The position numbers and the translations under genes were made by a program. A stretch of 64,000 nt of DNA from Bathymodiolus brooksi (lineage: Eukaryota; Mollusca; Bivalvia; Mytilida; Modiolidae): the NCBI GenBank assembly GCA_963680875.1, contig OY804578.1:2356001-2420000 (forward strand), read 5' to 3'. Numbering within the stretch: position 1 is the stretch's first letter; each line of letters opens with the position of its first letter. The notes under the pieces are model-generated. The model was not told where the DNA came from, made no database searches, and saw only the letters and a list, made by a program, of their open reading frames with translations. Of the stretch, positions 49,901 to 63,188 are shown one piece after another.

Positions 49901-52900
49901 CCTATTAAATGATGTAAATGATGTAGCCTACTAAATGATGTAAATGATGTAGCCTACTAAATGATGTAAATGATCTAGCCTACTAAATGATGTAAATGAT
50001 GTAGCCTACTAAATGATGTAAATGATGTAGCCTACCAAATGATGTAGCCTACTAAATGATGTAGCCTACTAAATGATGTAAATGATGTAGCCTATTAAAT
50101 GATGTAAATGATGTAGCCTACTAAATGATGTAAATGATGTAGCCTACTAAATGATGTAAATGATGTAGCCTACTAAATGATGTAAATGATGTAGCCTACT
50201 AAATGATGTAAATGATGTAGCCTACTAAATGATGTAAATGATGTAGCCTATTAAATGATGTAGCCTACTAAATGATGTAGCCTACTAAATGATGTAGCCT
50301 ATTAAATGATGTAGCCTACTAAATGATGTAAATGATGTAGCCTACTAAATGATGTAAACGATGTAGCCTACTAAATGATGTAGCCTATTAAATGATGTAA
50401 ATGATGTAGCCTACTAAATGATGTAAATGATGTAGCCTACTATATGATGTAAATGATGTAGCCTACTAAATGATGTAAATGATGTAGCCTACTAAATGAT
50501 GTAGCCTATTAAATGATGTAAATGATGTAGCCTACTAAATGATGTAAATGATGTAGCCTACTATGATGTAAATGATGTAGCCTACTAAATGATATAAATG
50601 ATGTAGCCTACTAAATGATGTAGCCTATTAAATGATGTAAATGATGTAGCCTACTAAATGATGTAAATGATGTAGCCTACTAAATGATGTAAATGATGTA
50701 GCCTACCAAATGATGTAGCCTACTAAATGATGTAAATGATGTAGCCTACTAAATGATGTAGCCTACTAAATGATGTAAATGATGTAGCCTACTAAATGAT
50801 GTAAATGATGTAGCCTACTAAATGATGTAAATGATGTAGCCTATTAAAAGATGTAAATGATGTAGCCTACTAAATGATGTAAATGATGTAGCCTACTAAA
50901 TGATGTAAATGATGTAGCCTACTAAATGATGTAAATGATGTAGCCTACTAAATGATGTAAATGATGTAGCCTACTAAATGATGTAAATGATGTAGCCTAT
51001 TAAATGATGTAAATGATGTAGCCTACTAAATGATGTATATGATGTAGCCTACTAAATGATGTAAATGATGTAGCCTACCAAATGATGTAGCCTACTAAAT
51101 GATGTGGCCTACTAAATGATGTAAATGATGTAGCCTACCAAATGATGTAGCCTACTAAATGATGTAAATGATGTAGCCTATTAAATGATGTAAATGATGT
51201 AGCCTACTAAATGATATAAATGATGTAGCCTACTAAATGATGTAGCCTATTAAATGATGTAAATGATGTAGCCTACTAAATGATGTAAATGATGTAGCCT
51301 ACCAAATGATGTAGCCTACTAAATGATGTAAATGATGTAGCCTACTAAATGATGTAGCCTACTAAATGATGTAGCCTACTAAATGATGTAAATGATGTAG
51401 CCTACTAAATGATGTAAATGATGTAGCCTACCAAATGATGTAGCCTACTAAATGATGTAAATGATGTAGCCTACTAAATGATGTAAATGATGTAGCCTAC
51501 TATGATGTAAATGATGTAGCCTACTAAATGATATAAATGATGTAGCCTACTAAATGATGTAAATGATGTAGCCTACCAAATGATGTAGCCTACTAAATGA
51601 TGTAAATGATGTAGCCTACCAAATGATGTAGCCTACTAAATGATGTAAATGATGTAGCCTACTAAATGATGTAAATGATGTAGCCTACTAAATGATGTAA
51701 ATGATGTAGCCTACTAAATGATGTAAATGATGTAGCCTACTAAATGATGTAAATGATGTAGCCTACTAAATGATGTAAATGATGTAGCCTACCAAATGAT
51801 GTAGCCTACTAAATGATGTAGCCTACTAAATGATGTAGCCTACTAAATGATGTAAATGATGTAGCCTACTAAATGATGTAAATGATGTAGCCTACTAAAT
51901 GATGTAAATGATGTAGCCTATTAAAAGATGTAAATGATATAGCCTACTAAATGATGTAAATGATGTAAATGATGTAGCCTACTAAATGATGTAAATGATG
52001 TAGCCTACTAAATGATGTAAATGATGTAGCCTACTAAATGATGTAAATGATGTAGCCTATTAAATGATGTAAATGATGTAGCCTACTAAATGATGTAAAT
52101 GATGTAGCCTACTAAATGATGTAGCCTACTAAATGATGTAAATGATGTAGCCTATTAAATGATGTAAATGATGTAGCCTACCAAATGATGCAGCCTACTA
52201 AATGATGTAAATGATGTAGTCTACTAAATGATGTAAATGATGTAGCCTACTAAATGATGTAAATGATGTAGCCTACCAAATGATGTAGCCTACTAAATGA
52301 TGTAGCCTACTAAATGATGTAAATGATGTAGCCTATTAAATGATGTAAATGATGTAGCCTACTAAATGATGTAGCCTATTAAATGATGTAAATGATGTAG
52401 CCTACCAAATGATGTAGCCTACTAAATGATGTAAATGATCTAGCCTACTAAATGATGTAAATGATGTAGCCTACTAATTGATGTAAATGATGTAGCCTAC
52501 CAAATGATGTAGCCTACTAAATGATGTAGCTTACTAAATGATGTAAATGGTGTAAATGATGTAGCCTACTAAATGATGTAAATGATGTAGCCTACTAAAT
52601 GATGTAAATGATGTAGCCTACTAAATGATGTAAATGATGTAGCCTACTAAATGATGTAAATGATGTAGCCTACTAAATGATGTAAATGATGTAGCCTACT
52701 AAATGATGTAAATGATGTAGCCTACCAAATGATGTAGCCTACTAAATGATGTAGCCTACTAAATGATGTAGCCTACTAAATGATGTAAATGATGTAGCCT
52801 ACTAAATGATGTAAATGATGTAGCCTACTAAATGATGTAAATGATGTAGCCTACTAAATGATGTAAATGATGTAGCCTATTAAATGATGTAAATGATGTA

Positions 52901-55234
52901 GCCTACTAAATGATGTAAATGATGTAGCCTACTAAATGATGTAAATGATGTAGCCTACTAAATGATGTAGCCTACTAAATGATGTAAATGATGTAGCCTA
53001 TTAAATGATGTAGCCTACTAAATGATGTAGCCTACTAAATGATGTAGTCTATTAAATGATGTAGCCTACTAAATGATGTAAATGATGTAGCCTACCAAAT
53101 GATGTAGCCTACTAAATGATGTAAATGATGTAGCCTACTAAATGATGTAGCCTATTAAATGATGTAAATGATGTAGCCTACTAAATGATGTAAATGATGT
53201 AGCCTACTATATGATGTAAATGATGTAGCCTACTAAATGATGTAAATGATGTAGCCTATTAAATGATGTAAATGATGTAGCCTACTAAATGATGTAAATG
53301 ATGTAGCCTACTAAATGATGTAAATGATGTAGCCTACCAAATGATGTAGCCTACTAAATGATGTAGCTTACTAAATGATGTAAATGGTGTAAATGATGTA
53401 GCCTACCAAATGATGTAGCCTACTAAATGATGTAAATGATCTAGCCTACTAAATGATGTAAATGATGTAGCCTACTAAATGATGTAAATGATGTAGCCTA
53501 CCAAATGATGTAGCCTACTAAATGATGTAGCCTACTAAATGATGTAAATGATGTAGCCTATTAAATGATGTAAATGATGTAGCCTACTAAATGATGTAAA
53601 TGATGTAGCCTACTAAATGATGTAAATGATGTAGCCTACTAAATGATGTAAATGATGTAGCCTACTAAATGATGTAAATGATGTAGCCTACTAAATGATG
53701 TAAATGATGTAGCCTACTAAATGATGTAGCCTACTAAATGATGTAAATGATGTAGCCTATTAAATGATGTAGCCTACTAAATGATGTAGCCTACTAAATA
53801 ATGTAGCCTATTAAATGATGTAGCCTACTAAATGATGTAAATGATGTAGCCTACCAAATGATGTAGCCTACTAAATGATGTAAATGATGTAGCCTACTAA
53901 ATGATGTAGCCTATTAAATGATGTAAATGATGTAGCCTACTAAATGATGTAAATGATGTAGCCTACTATATGATGTAAATGATGTAGCCTACTAAATGAT
54001 GTAAATGATGTAGCCTACTAAATGATGTAGCCTATTAAATGATGTAAATGATGTAGCCTACTAAATGATGTAAATGATGTAGCCTACTATGATGTAAATG
54101 ATGTAGCCTACTAAATGATATAAATGATGTAGCCTACTAAATGATGTAGCCTATTACATGATGTAAATGATGTAGCCTACTAAATGATGTAAATGATGTA
54201 GCCTACTAAATGATGTAAATGATGTAGCCTACCAAATGATGTAGCCTACTAAATGATGTAAATGATGTAGCCTATTAAATGATGTAAATGATGTAGCCTA
54301 CTAAATGATGTAAATGATGTAGCCTACTAAATGATGTAAATGATGTAGCCTACTAAATGATGTAAATGATGTAGCCTACTAAATGATGTAAATGATGTAG
54401 CCTACTAAATGATGTAAATGATGTAGCCTATTAAAAGATGTAAATGATGTAGCCTACTAAATGATGTAAATGATGTAGCCTACTAAATGATGTAAATGAT
54501 GTAGCCTACTAAATGATGTAAATGATGTAGCCTACTAAATGATGTAAATGATGTAGCCTACTAAATGATGTAAATGATGTAGCCTATTAAATGATGTAAA
54601 TGATGTAGCCTACTAAATGATGTAAATGATGTAGCCTACTAAATGATGTAAATGATGTAGCCTACCAAATGATGTAGCCTACTAAATGATGTAGCCTACT
54701 AAATGATGTAAATGATGTAGCCTACCAAATGATGTAGCCTACTAAATGATGTAAATGATGTAGCCTATTAAATGATGTAAATGATGTAGCCTACTAAATG
54801 ATATAAATGATGTAGCCTACTAAATGATGTAGCCTATTAAATGATGTAAATGATGTAGCCTACTAAATGATGTAAATGATGTAGCCTACCAAATGATGTA
54901 GCCTACTAAATGATGTAGCCTACTAAATGATGTAAATGATGTAGCCTACTAAATGATGTAGCCTACTAAATGATGTAAATGATGTAGCCTACTAAATGAT
55001 GTAAATGATGTAGCCTACCAAATGATGTAGCCTACTAAATGATGTAAATGATGTAGCCTACTAAATGATGTAAATGATGTAGCCTACTAAATGATGTAAA
55101 TGATGTAGCCTACTAAATGATGTAAATGATGTAGCCTACCAAATGATGTAGCCTACTAAATGATGTAGCCTACTAAATGATGTAGCCTACTAAATGATGT
55201 AAATGATGTAGCCTACTAAATGATGTAGCCTACT
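37965..55234. repeat. 17.3-kb minisatellite of 17- and 26-bp units
   Basis: A mixture of two interleaved units: AAATGATGTAGCCTACT (17 bp) and the same preceded by AAATGATGT (26 bp). Unit order is irregular locally but recurs in long blocks. Rare variants act as markers: AAATTATGTAGCTACT at 39,035 and 39,937, CTATATGATG at 45,325/48,301 and 46,041/49,017, and AAAAGATG at 47,371 and 51,923. It occupies nearly the whole intron between 55,839 and 37,310. It has frequent stops in all frames and no gene. Confidence 0.98.
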
Positions 55235-55535
55235 TGCTGTTGGACCAACTAGATTGTGTTAAAAAAATGAAACAAAAAGACATTTATTGTCAATCTTTTT
55301 TATGCATTTTTACAGCATGTATGATTATTATTGATAACATTAAAGTGTCAAATATTATCTTTGTTTTGAAAAAAAGGGCTGATAAAGTCTGTCATGCAAT
55401 ATGACCTGCTTTTTTTTGTCCAATGCAGGTCATGACCTGATTTTTGACTTTCAGAGGTTGGCAGGTATGATTGTGTAGTGTAATTATAGTCTGATTCAGG
55501 TCTACCGGTAAATATAATATGGAGGTATAATAATC
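55235..55535. other. single-copy intron sequence with an inverted repeat
   Basis: ATGACCTGC (55,401-55,409) and GCAGGTCAT (55,425-55,433) form a perfect 9-bp inverted repeat with a 15-nt T-rich loop. A third CATGACCTGAT follows. The AGGTCA half-site is that of nuclear receptors, but in an intron this may be coincidence. Confidence 0.45.
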
Positions 55536-55548
55536 ATCTTACCCAAGT
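55536..55548. repeat. SINE target-site duplication, left copy (duplicated splice donor)
   Basis: ATCTTACCCAAGT, identical to 55,833-55,845. On the minus strand it is ACTTGG/GTAAGAT, the exon end and donor of the FG-GAP exon. Confidence 0.9.
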
Positions 55549-55832
55549 AAGGGCCCAGGTGACTCTATGAGTTAGGTAGTTGGATTACCTAATAACTCAT
55601 ACAACTTACAAACCTATCACCAATACGGCGTGGGTTCGTGCCCGGCTTTGTAAATTACAAAAAAGAGTGCACTCGACTCACAGCCGCAAGTGATAAAGTT
55701 TACCAGTTGCTTGCCCATGGTCGGTGATTCTCTCCGGGTACTCCGGCTTCTTCCACCACTAAAACTGGTCGCCATGATATAGCTGAAATATTGCTGAAAG
55801 TGGCATTAAACACAATAGATCAAATCAATCAA
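55549..55832 (+). mobile_element. full-length tRNA-derived SINE
   Basis: 284 bp between perfect 13-bp target-site duplications. The head has a B-box-like GGGTTCGTGCCCGG and an A-box-like TGACTCTATGAGTTAGGTAG. The body carries CTCCGGGTACTCCGGCTTC and TGATATAGCTGAAATATTGC, a conserved block shared by mollusc SINE families (Meta- or Deu-type; the exact name is from memory). The tail is an ATCAA repeat. It is antisense to the FG-GAP gene and starts only 6 nt inside its intron. Confidence 0.88.
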
Positions 55833-55839
55833 ATCTTAC

Positions 55840-56003
55840 CCAAGTCTACAGGTAACCACAACGTCATTCAGTCCATCATTGTTGAAGTCACCAATAACAA
55901 GTGGGCTGCTCGGTTGGCACGGTAATGAATGTGAGGCCAACATCTGTCCTTGCTTTAAGTCAACAACAGCGATATTAGACCAGCCTGACATAATCAATGC
56001 ATC
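55840..56003 (-). CDS. FG-GAP repeat exon
   Basis: The acceptor TCAATTTTGTAG precedes GAT GCA TTG (phase 0), and the exon ends CTTGG/GTAAGA (phase 2). It has 54 codons plus two nucleotides. The start DALIMSGWSNIAVVDLKQGQ forms one blade and is followed by SSPLVIGDFNNDGLNDVVV. D39-x-N41-x-D43-G44-x2-D47 is the calcium-binding loop of FG-GAP/VCBS beta-propeller repeats, as in integrin alpha chains. This places the segment in the extracellular or luminal propeller, immediately before the membrane helix of the next exon. A SINE has inserted right at its donor, but the proximal donor copy is intact. Confidence 0.82.
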
Positions 56004-56210
56004 CTACAAAATTGATTGACATATTTCAGCTTCATCCAGTCTATTAAAAGTGCCCCTACAAGTTATATAAACAAGAATAACAAAAGATTTGTTTCTGTTT
56101 CCTAAAAATCAATGTGATCATTGGTCAACAAAAAATAACTTTTATAACATTATTACAATATTTCATCACCATGGTGCCCATTTTAAGTTAATTACTTAAT
56201 TATTCAACCT
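56004..56210. other. single-copy intron sequence
   Basis: AT-rich, no feature. Confidence 0.4.
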
Positions 56211-59200
56211 TAGACACCTGTACCATACTAGGGATTAATGTCAAATACTAGACATCTGTACCATACCAGGAATTAATGTCAAATACTAGACATCTGTACC
56301 ATACCAGGGATTAATGTCAAATACTAGACATCTGTACCATACCAGGGATTAATGTCAAATACCAGACATCTGTACCATACCAGGGATTAATGTCAAATAC
56401 TAGACATCTGTACCATACCACGGATTAATGTCAAATACTAGACATCTGTACCATACCAGGGATTAATGTCAAATACTAGACATCTGTACCATACCACGGA
56501 TTAATGTTAAATACTAGACATCTGTACCATACCAGGGATTAATGTCAAATACTAGACATCTGTACCATACCAGGGATTAATGTCAAATACTAGACATCTG
56601 TACCATACCAGGGATTAATGTCAAATACTAGACATCTGTACCATACCAGGGATTAATGTCAAATACTAGACATCTGTACTATACCAGGGATTAATGTCAA
56701 ATACTAGATATCTGTACCATACCAGGGATTAATGTTAAATACTAGACATCTGTACCATACCACGGATTAATGTTAAATACTAGACATCTGTACCATACCA
56801 CTGATTAATGTCAAATACTAGACATCTGTACCATACCAGGGATTAATGTCAAATACTAGACATCTGTACCATACCAGGGATTAATGTCAAATACTAGACA
56901 TCTGTACCATACCAGGGATTAATGTCAAATACTAGACATCTGTACTATACCAGGGATTAATGTCAAATACTAGACATCTGTACCATACCAGGGATTAATG
57001 TTAAATACTAGACATCTGTACCATACCAGGGATTAATGTCAAATACTAGACATCTGTACCATACCAGGGATTAATGTTAAATACTAGACATCTGTACCAT
57101 ACCAGGGATTAATGTCAAATACTAGACATCTGTACCATACCAGGAATTAATGTTAAATACTAGACATCTGTACTATACCAGGGATTAATGTCAAATACCA
57201 GACATCTGTACCATACCAGGGATTAATGTCAAATACTAGACATCTGTACCATACCAGGGATTAATGTTAAATACTAGACATCTGTACCATACCAGGAATT
57301 AATGTTAAATACTAGACATCTGTACCATACCAGGGATTAATGTTAAATACTAGACATCTGTACCATACCAGGGATTAATGTCAAATACTAGACATCTGTA
57401 CCATACCTGGGATTAATGTCAAATACTAGACATCTGTACCATACCAGGAATTAATGTTAAATACTAGACATCTGTACTATACCAGGGATTAATGTCAAAT
57501 ACCAGACATCTGTACCATACCAGGGATTAATGTCAAATACTAGACATCTGTACCATACCAGGGATTAATGTTAAATACTTGACATCTGTACTATACCAGG
57601 GATTAATGTCAAATACTAGACATCTGTACCATACCAGGGATTAATGTCAAATACTAGACATCTGTACCATACCAGGGATTAATGTCAAATACTAGACATC
57701 TGTACCATACCATGGATTAATGTCAAATACTAGACATCTGTACCATACCAGGAATTAATGTCAAATACTAGACATCTATACCATACCTGGGATTAATGTT
57801 AAATACTAGACATCTGTACCATACCAGGGATTAATGTTAAATACTAGACATCTGTACCATACCAGGGATTAATGTCAAATACTAGACATCTGTACCATAC
57901 CAGGGATTAATGTCAAATACTAGACATCTGTACCATACCAGGGATTAATGTCAAATACCAGACATCTGTACCATACCATGGATTAATGTCAAATACTAGA
58001 CATCTGTACCATACCAGGAATTAATGTCAAATACTAGACATCTATACCATACCTGGGATTAATGTTAAATACTAGACATCTGTACCATACCAGGGATTAA
58101 TGTTAAATACTAGACATCTGTACCATACCAGGGATTAATGTCAAATACTAGACATCTGTACCATACCAGGGATTAATGTCAAATACTAGACATCTGTACC
58201 ATACCAGGGATTAATGTCAAATACTAGACATCTGTACCATACCAGGAATTAATGTCAAATACTAGACATCTGTACCATACCAGGGATTAATGTCAAATAC
58301 TAGACATCTGTACCATACCAGGGATTAATGTCAAATACTAGACATCTGTACCATACCTGGGATTAATGTCAAATACTAGACATCTGTACCATACCAGGAA
58401 TTAATGTTAAATACTAGACATCTGTACTATACCAGGGATTAATGTCAAATACCAGACATCTGTACCATACCAGGGATTAATGTCAAATACTAGACATCTG
58501 TACCATACCTGGGATTAATGTCAAATACTAGACATCTGTACCATACCAGGAATTAATGTTAAATACTAGACATCTGTACTATACCAGGGATTAATGTCAA
58601 ATACCAGACATCTGTACCATACCAGGGATTAATGTCAAATACTAGACATCTGTACCATACCAGGGATTAATGTTAAATACTAGACATCTGTACCATACCA
58701 GGAATTAATGTTAAATACTAGACATCTGTACCATACCAGGGATTAATGTTAAATACTAGACATCTGTACCATACCAGGGATTAATGTCAAATACTAGACA
58801 TCTGTACCATACCTGGGATTAATGTCAAATACTAGACATCTGTACCATACCAGGAATTAATGTTAAATACTAGACATCTGTACTATACCAGGGATTAATG
58901 TCAAATACCAGACATCTGTACCATACCAGGGATTAATGTCAAATACTAGACATCTGTACCATACGAGGGATTAATGTTAAATACTTGACATCTGTACTAT
59001 ACCAGGGATTAATGTCAAATACTAGACATCTGTACCATACCAGGGATTAATGTCAAATACTAGACATCTGTACCATACCAGGGATTAATGTCAAATACCA
59101 GACATCTGTACCATACCATGGATTAATGTCAAATACTAGACATCTGTACCATACCAGGAATTAATGTCAAATACTAGACATCTATACCATACCTGGGATT

Positions 59201-60203
59201 AATGTTAAATACTAGACATCTGTACCATACCAGGGATTAATGTTAAATACTAGACATCTGTACCATACCAGGGATTAATGTCAAATACTAGACATCTGTA
59301 CCATACCAGGGATTAATGTCAAATACTAGACATCTGTACCATACCAGGGATTAATGTCAAATACTAGACATCTGTACCATACCAGGAATTAATGTCAAAT
59401 ACTAGACATCTGTACCATACCAGGAATTAATGTCAAATACTAGACATCTGTACCATACCAGGGATTAATGTTAAATACTAGACATCTGTACCATCCCAGG
59501 GATTAATGTTAAATACTAGACATCTGTACCATACCAGGGAATAATGTCAAATACTAGACATCTGTACCATACCTGGGATTAATGTCAAATACTAGACATC
59601 TGTACCATACTAGGGATTAATGTCAAATACTAGACATCTGTACCATACCACGGATTAATGTCAAATACTAGACATCTGTACCATACCAGGGATTAATGTC
59701 AAATACTAGACATCTGTACCATACCTGGGATTAATGTCAAATACTAGACATCTGTACCATACTAGGGATTAATGTCAAATACTAGACATCTGTACCATAC
59801 CACGGATTAATGTCAAATACTAGACATCTGTACCATACCAGGGATTAATGTCAAATACTAGACATCTGTACCATACCAGGGATTAATGTTAAATACTAGA
59901 CATCTGTACCATACCAGGAATTAATGTCAAATACTAGACATCTGTACCATACCAGGGATTAATGTTAAATACTAGACATCTGTACCATACCAGGGATTAA
60001 TGTCAAATACTAGACATCTGTACCATACCAGGGATTAATGTTAAATACTAGACATCTGTACCATACCAGGGATTAATGTCAAATACTAGACATCTGTACC
60101 ATACCTGGGATTAATGTCAAATACTAGACATCTGTACCATACCAGGGATTAATGTTAAATACTAGACATCTGTACCATACCTGGGATTAATGTCAAATAC
60201 TAG
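56211..60203. repeat. 38-bp minisatellite, about 105 copies
   Basis: TACCATACCAGGGATTAATG plus TCAAATACTAGACATCTG with very few length changes. The variants (GGG/GGA, TCAAAT/TTAAAT, CTAGAC/CCAGAC, CATGG, CACGG) are arranged in recurring blocks. For example, about 57,880-58,260 is repeated at an offset of 1,140 bp (30 units). Confidence 0.97.
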
Positions 60204-60648
60204 CTTTAGTCAACAATAACATATGTCTCTCCTTCATTTGGCATCAAAATCTATATTATAATAGGTCTGAAATTTACTTTGGAATTCAAATATTTTGTAA
60301 TTCAACAGTTCCATGTCACACCTATTGTTCTTCTGTTTCCAACAATGTATGATTGCTAGGTACTTTCCAAAGAATAAAAGAGCAGAGAAACTTGTAAGAT
60401 CAAATTGTTTCGTGTTAGTGGCGTAGCTATGCATAAATGAAAGTGGATGCAACTTTGTTCGGACCTGTGCACCAGCCGGTTCAGAGTGCAAAGCCCAGTG
60501 TGAAACCAGTTTTGTCGTATTTTTCTATTTTCGTGGCATCTAAATCTGAGTATTAACATTTCAAATATTTCTTCAGCATGTTATCGTGATTTATATAGCA
60601 ATGATTTATATAGCAAAATTAAAATGTCAGTGTCAGCGTCAATATTCC
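60204..60648. other. single-copy intron sequence
   Basis: Two overlapping minus-strand frames (85 and 67 codons, 60,234-60,559) lack any motif. GTGGCGTAGCTATGCATAAA resembles the edge of an interspersed repeat, but no boundaries can be set. Confidence 0.35.
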
Positions 60649-61512
60649 ACAAATTATAATACTCTAACTGTCATGTATCTACCCTACCCTGTATATATAA
60701 TACCCTACCCTACAAATTATAATACTCTGTCATTTATCTACCCTACCCTGTATATAAAATACCCTACCCTACAAATTATAATACTCTAACTGTCATGTAT
60801 CTACCCTACTCTGTAAATAAAATACCCTACCCTACAAATTATGATACTCTAACTGTCATGTATCTACCCTACCCTGTATATAAAATACCCTACCTTACAA
60901 ATTATAATACTCTAACTGTCATGTATCTACCCTACCCTGTATATAAAATACCCTACCCTACAAATTATAATACTCTAACTGTCATGTATCTACCCTACTC
61001 TGTAAATAAAATACCATACCCTACAAATTATAATACTCTAACTGTCATGTATCTACCCTACTCTGTAAATAAAATACCCTACCCTACAAATTATAATACT
61101 CTAACTGTCATGTATCTACCCTACTCTGTAAATAAAATATCCTACCCTACAAATTATAATACTCTAACTGTCATGTATCTACCCTACCCTGTATATAAAA
61201 TACCCTACCCTACAAATTATAATACTCTAACTGTCATGTATCTACCCTACCCTGTATATAAAATACCCTACCCTACAACTGTCACGTATGTACCCTACCC
61301 TGTATATAAAATACCCTACCCTACAAATTATAATATTCTAACTGTCATGTATCTACCCTACCCTGTATATAAAATACCCTACCCTATAACTGTCACGTAT
61401 GTACCCTAGCCTGTATATATAATACCCTACCCTACAAATTATAATACTCTAACTGTCATGTATCTACCCTACCCTGTATATAAAATACCCTACCCTACAA
61501 ATTATAATATCC
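60649..61512. repeat. 63-bp minisatellite, about 14 copies
   Basis: TACAAATTATAATACTCTAA, CTGTCATGTATCTACCCTAC and CCTGTATATAAAATACCCTA plus CCC. One shorter variant lacks the first segment. The plus frame is open for 204 codons (repeating MYLPYPVYKIPYPTNYNTLT) because 63 is divisible by three; not a gene. Confidence 0.96.
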
Positions 61513-61582
61513 AACCCTATAGATTACTATAAACTACACTATATACATAATACCCTACCCTACAAATTATACTACCCGAATG

Positions 61583-62442
61583 TATAAATGACTATAAACT
61601 ATCCTGTATTAATACCACATACCCTATATATGACTATAAACTACCCTGTATTAATACCACATACCCTATAAATGACTATAAACTATCCTGTATTAATACC
61701 ACATACCCTATATATGACTATAAACTACCCTGTATTAATACCACATACCCTATAAATGACTATAAACTACCCTGTATTAATATCACATACCCTATAAATG
61801 ACTATAAACTACCCTGTATTAATACCACATACCCTATAAATGACAATAAACTACCCTGTATTAATACCACATACCCTATAAATGACTATAAACTACCCTG
61901 TATTAATACCACATACCCTATAAATGACTATAAACTACCCTGTATTAATACCACATACCCTATAAATGACTATAAACTACCCTGTATTAATACCACATAC
62001 CCTATAAATGACTATAAACTACCCTGTATTAATATCACATACCCTTTAAATGACTATAAACTACCCTGTATTAATACCACATACCTTATAAATGACTATA
62101 AACTACCCTGTATTAATATCACATACCCTATAAATGACTATAAACTACCCTGTATTAATACCACATACCCTATAAATTACTATAAACTACCCTGTATTAA
62201 TACCACATACCCTATAAATGACTATAAACTACCCTGTATTAATATCACATACCCTATAAATGACTATAAACTACCCTGTATTAATACCACATACCCTATA
62301 AATGACTATAAACTACCCTGTATTAATACCACATACCCTATAAATGACTATAAACTACCCTGTATTAATATCACATACCCTATAAATGACTATAAACTAC
62401 CCTGTATTAATACCACATACCCTATAAATGACTATAAACTAC
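61583..62442. repeat. 42-bp minisatellite, left part, about 20 copies
   Basis: ATAAATGACTATAAACTACC plus CTGTATTAATACCACATACC and CT. On the minus strand each unit contains ATAGG/GTATGT, the same sequence as the splice donor of the exon ending at 63,763. The array is interrupted by a MITE and resumes in phase after it. Confidence 0.97.
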
Positions 62443-63188
62443 TAGTGATGGGAATCGGTAACATTTTCAAGATCGATGATCGTTATATCAACATCGACCG
62501 ATGATCGATCATCGGTGAAAATTGCCTGCTAAATGTATTTACTGACTATAATTAATCAAATAGCCTTTATTTCAAGAGTATGATTGACAAAAGTAAAGAT
62601 ATGAATAAAACTGTATCATAAATTTATAAACTATAATTTTTTCTATTAGTAAACATTAACTTTAAAATAGAACAAAACAAAAGATCGTTTTCCATATGTG
62701 TAACACCTGATATAGATAGAAAAATAATAGACTAGTCCAAATATGTGTTTGACAAAAGTAAAGATTTGAATAAAATCAAATAATATATTTACAAACTACA
62801 ATATTTCCATTTGTAAACATTAACTTAGAACAAAACAAAAGATCGTTTTCCATATGTGTAACACCTGATATAAAATGGACTATTCCGGGAAGTAGATAAA
62901 TAATAGACTAGTCCAAATATGTGTATTGACTGAGTGTCAAAAGTACGCTTGGACAAAATTGCCAGATGTTTGTCAGTATGAGGGCAAAAAAAACCCAACT
63001 GGGATAAAACTGCAATATTTTTGTCAGTATGGAGACAGAAAAAAAAAACAACCAAAGAACAAAGTTAAGCATATATATTTTAGACACTATAGAATCAGAA
63101 TCGACCACAAGGTTTAAGAATCGATCATCGGATCGTATGATGACGTCCGACTGATTAGTCGATGTTTCCGATGATCGGTACACCACTA
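62443..63188. mobile_element. hAT-like MITE inside the 42-bp array
   Basis: A 746-bp insertion flanked by a perfect 8-bp duplication TAAACTAC (62,435-62,442 and 63,189-63,196). The ends are TAGTGATGG and, inverted, TAGTGGTGT, and 8-bp duplications are characteristic of hAT transposons. Subterminal GATCGATGATCG-type palindromes sit at both ends (CGATGATCGATCATCGG and ATCGATCATCGGATCG). Internally about 170 bp are duplicated (GATCGTTTTCCATATGTGTA at about 62,682 and 62,842). There is no transposase; short open frames are incidental. Confidence 0.88.

Noticed and set aside
60795..61409. 204-codon plus-strand frame of a tyrosine- and proline-rich repeat
   Set aside because: Explained by the 63-bp period of the minisatellite inside an intron of the opposite-strand gene.
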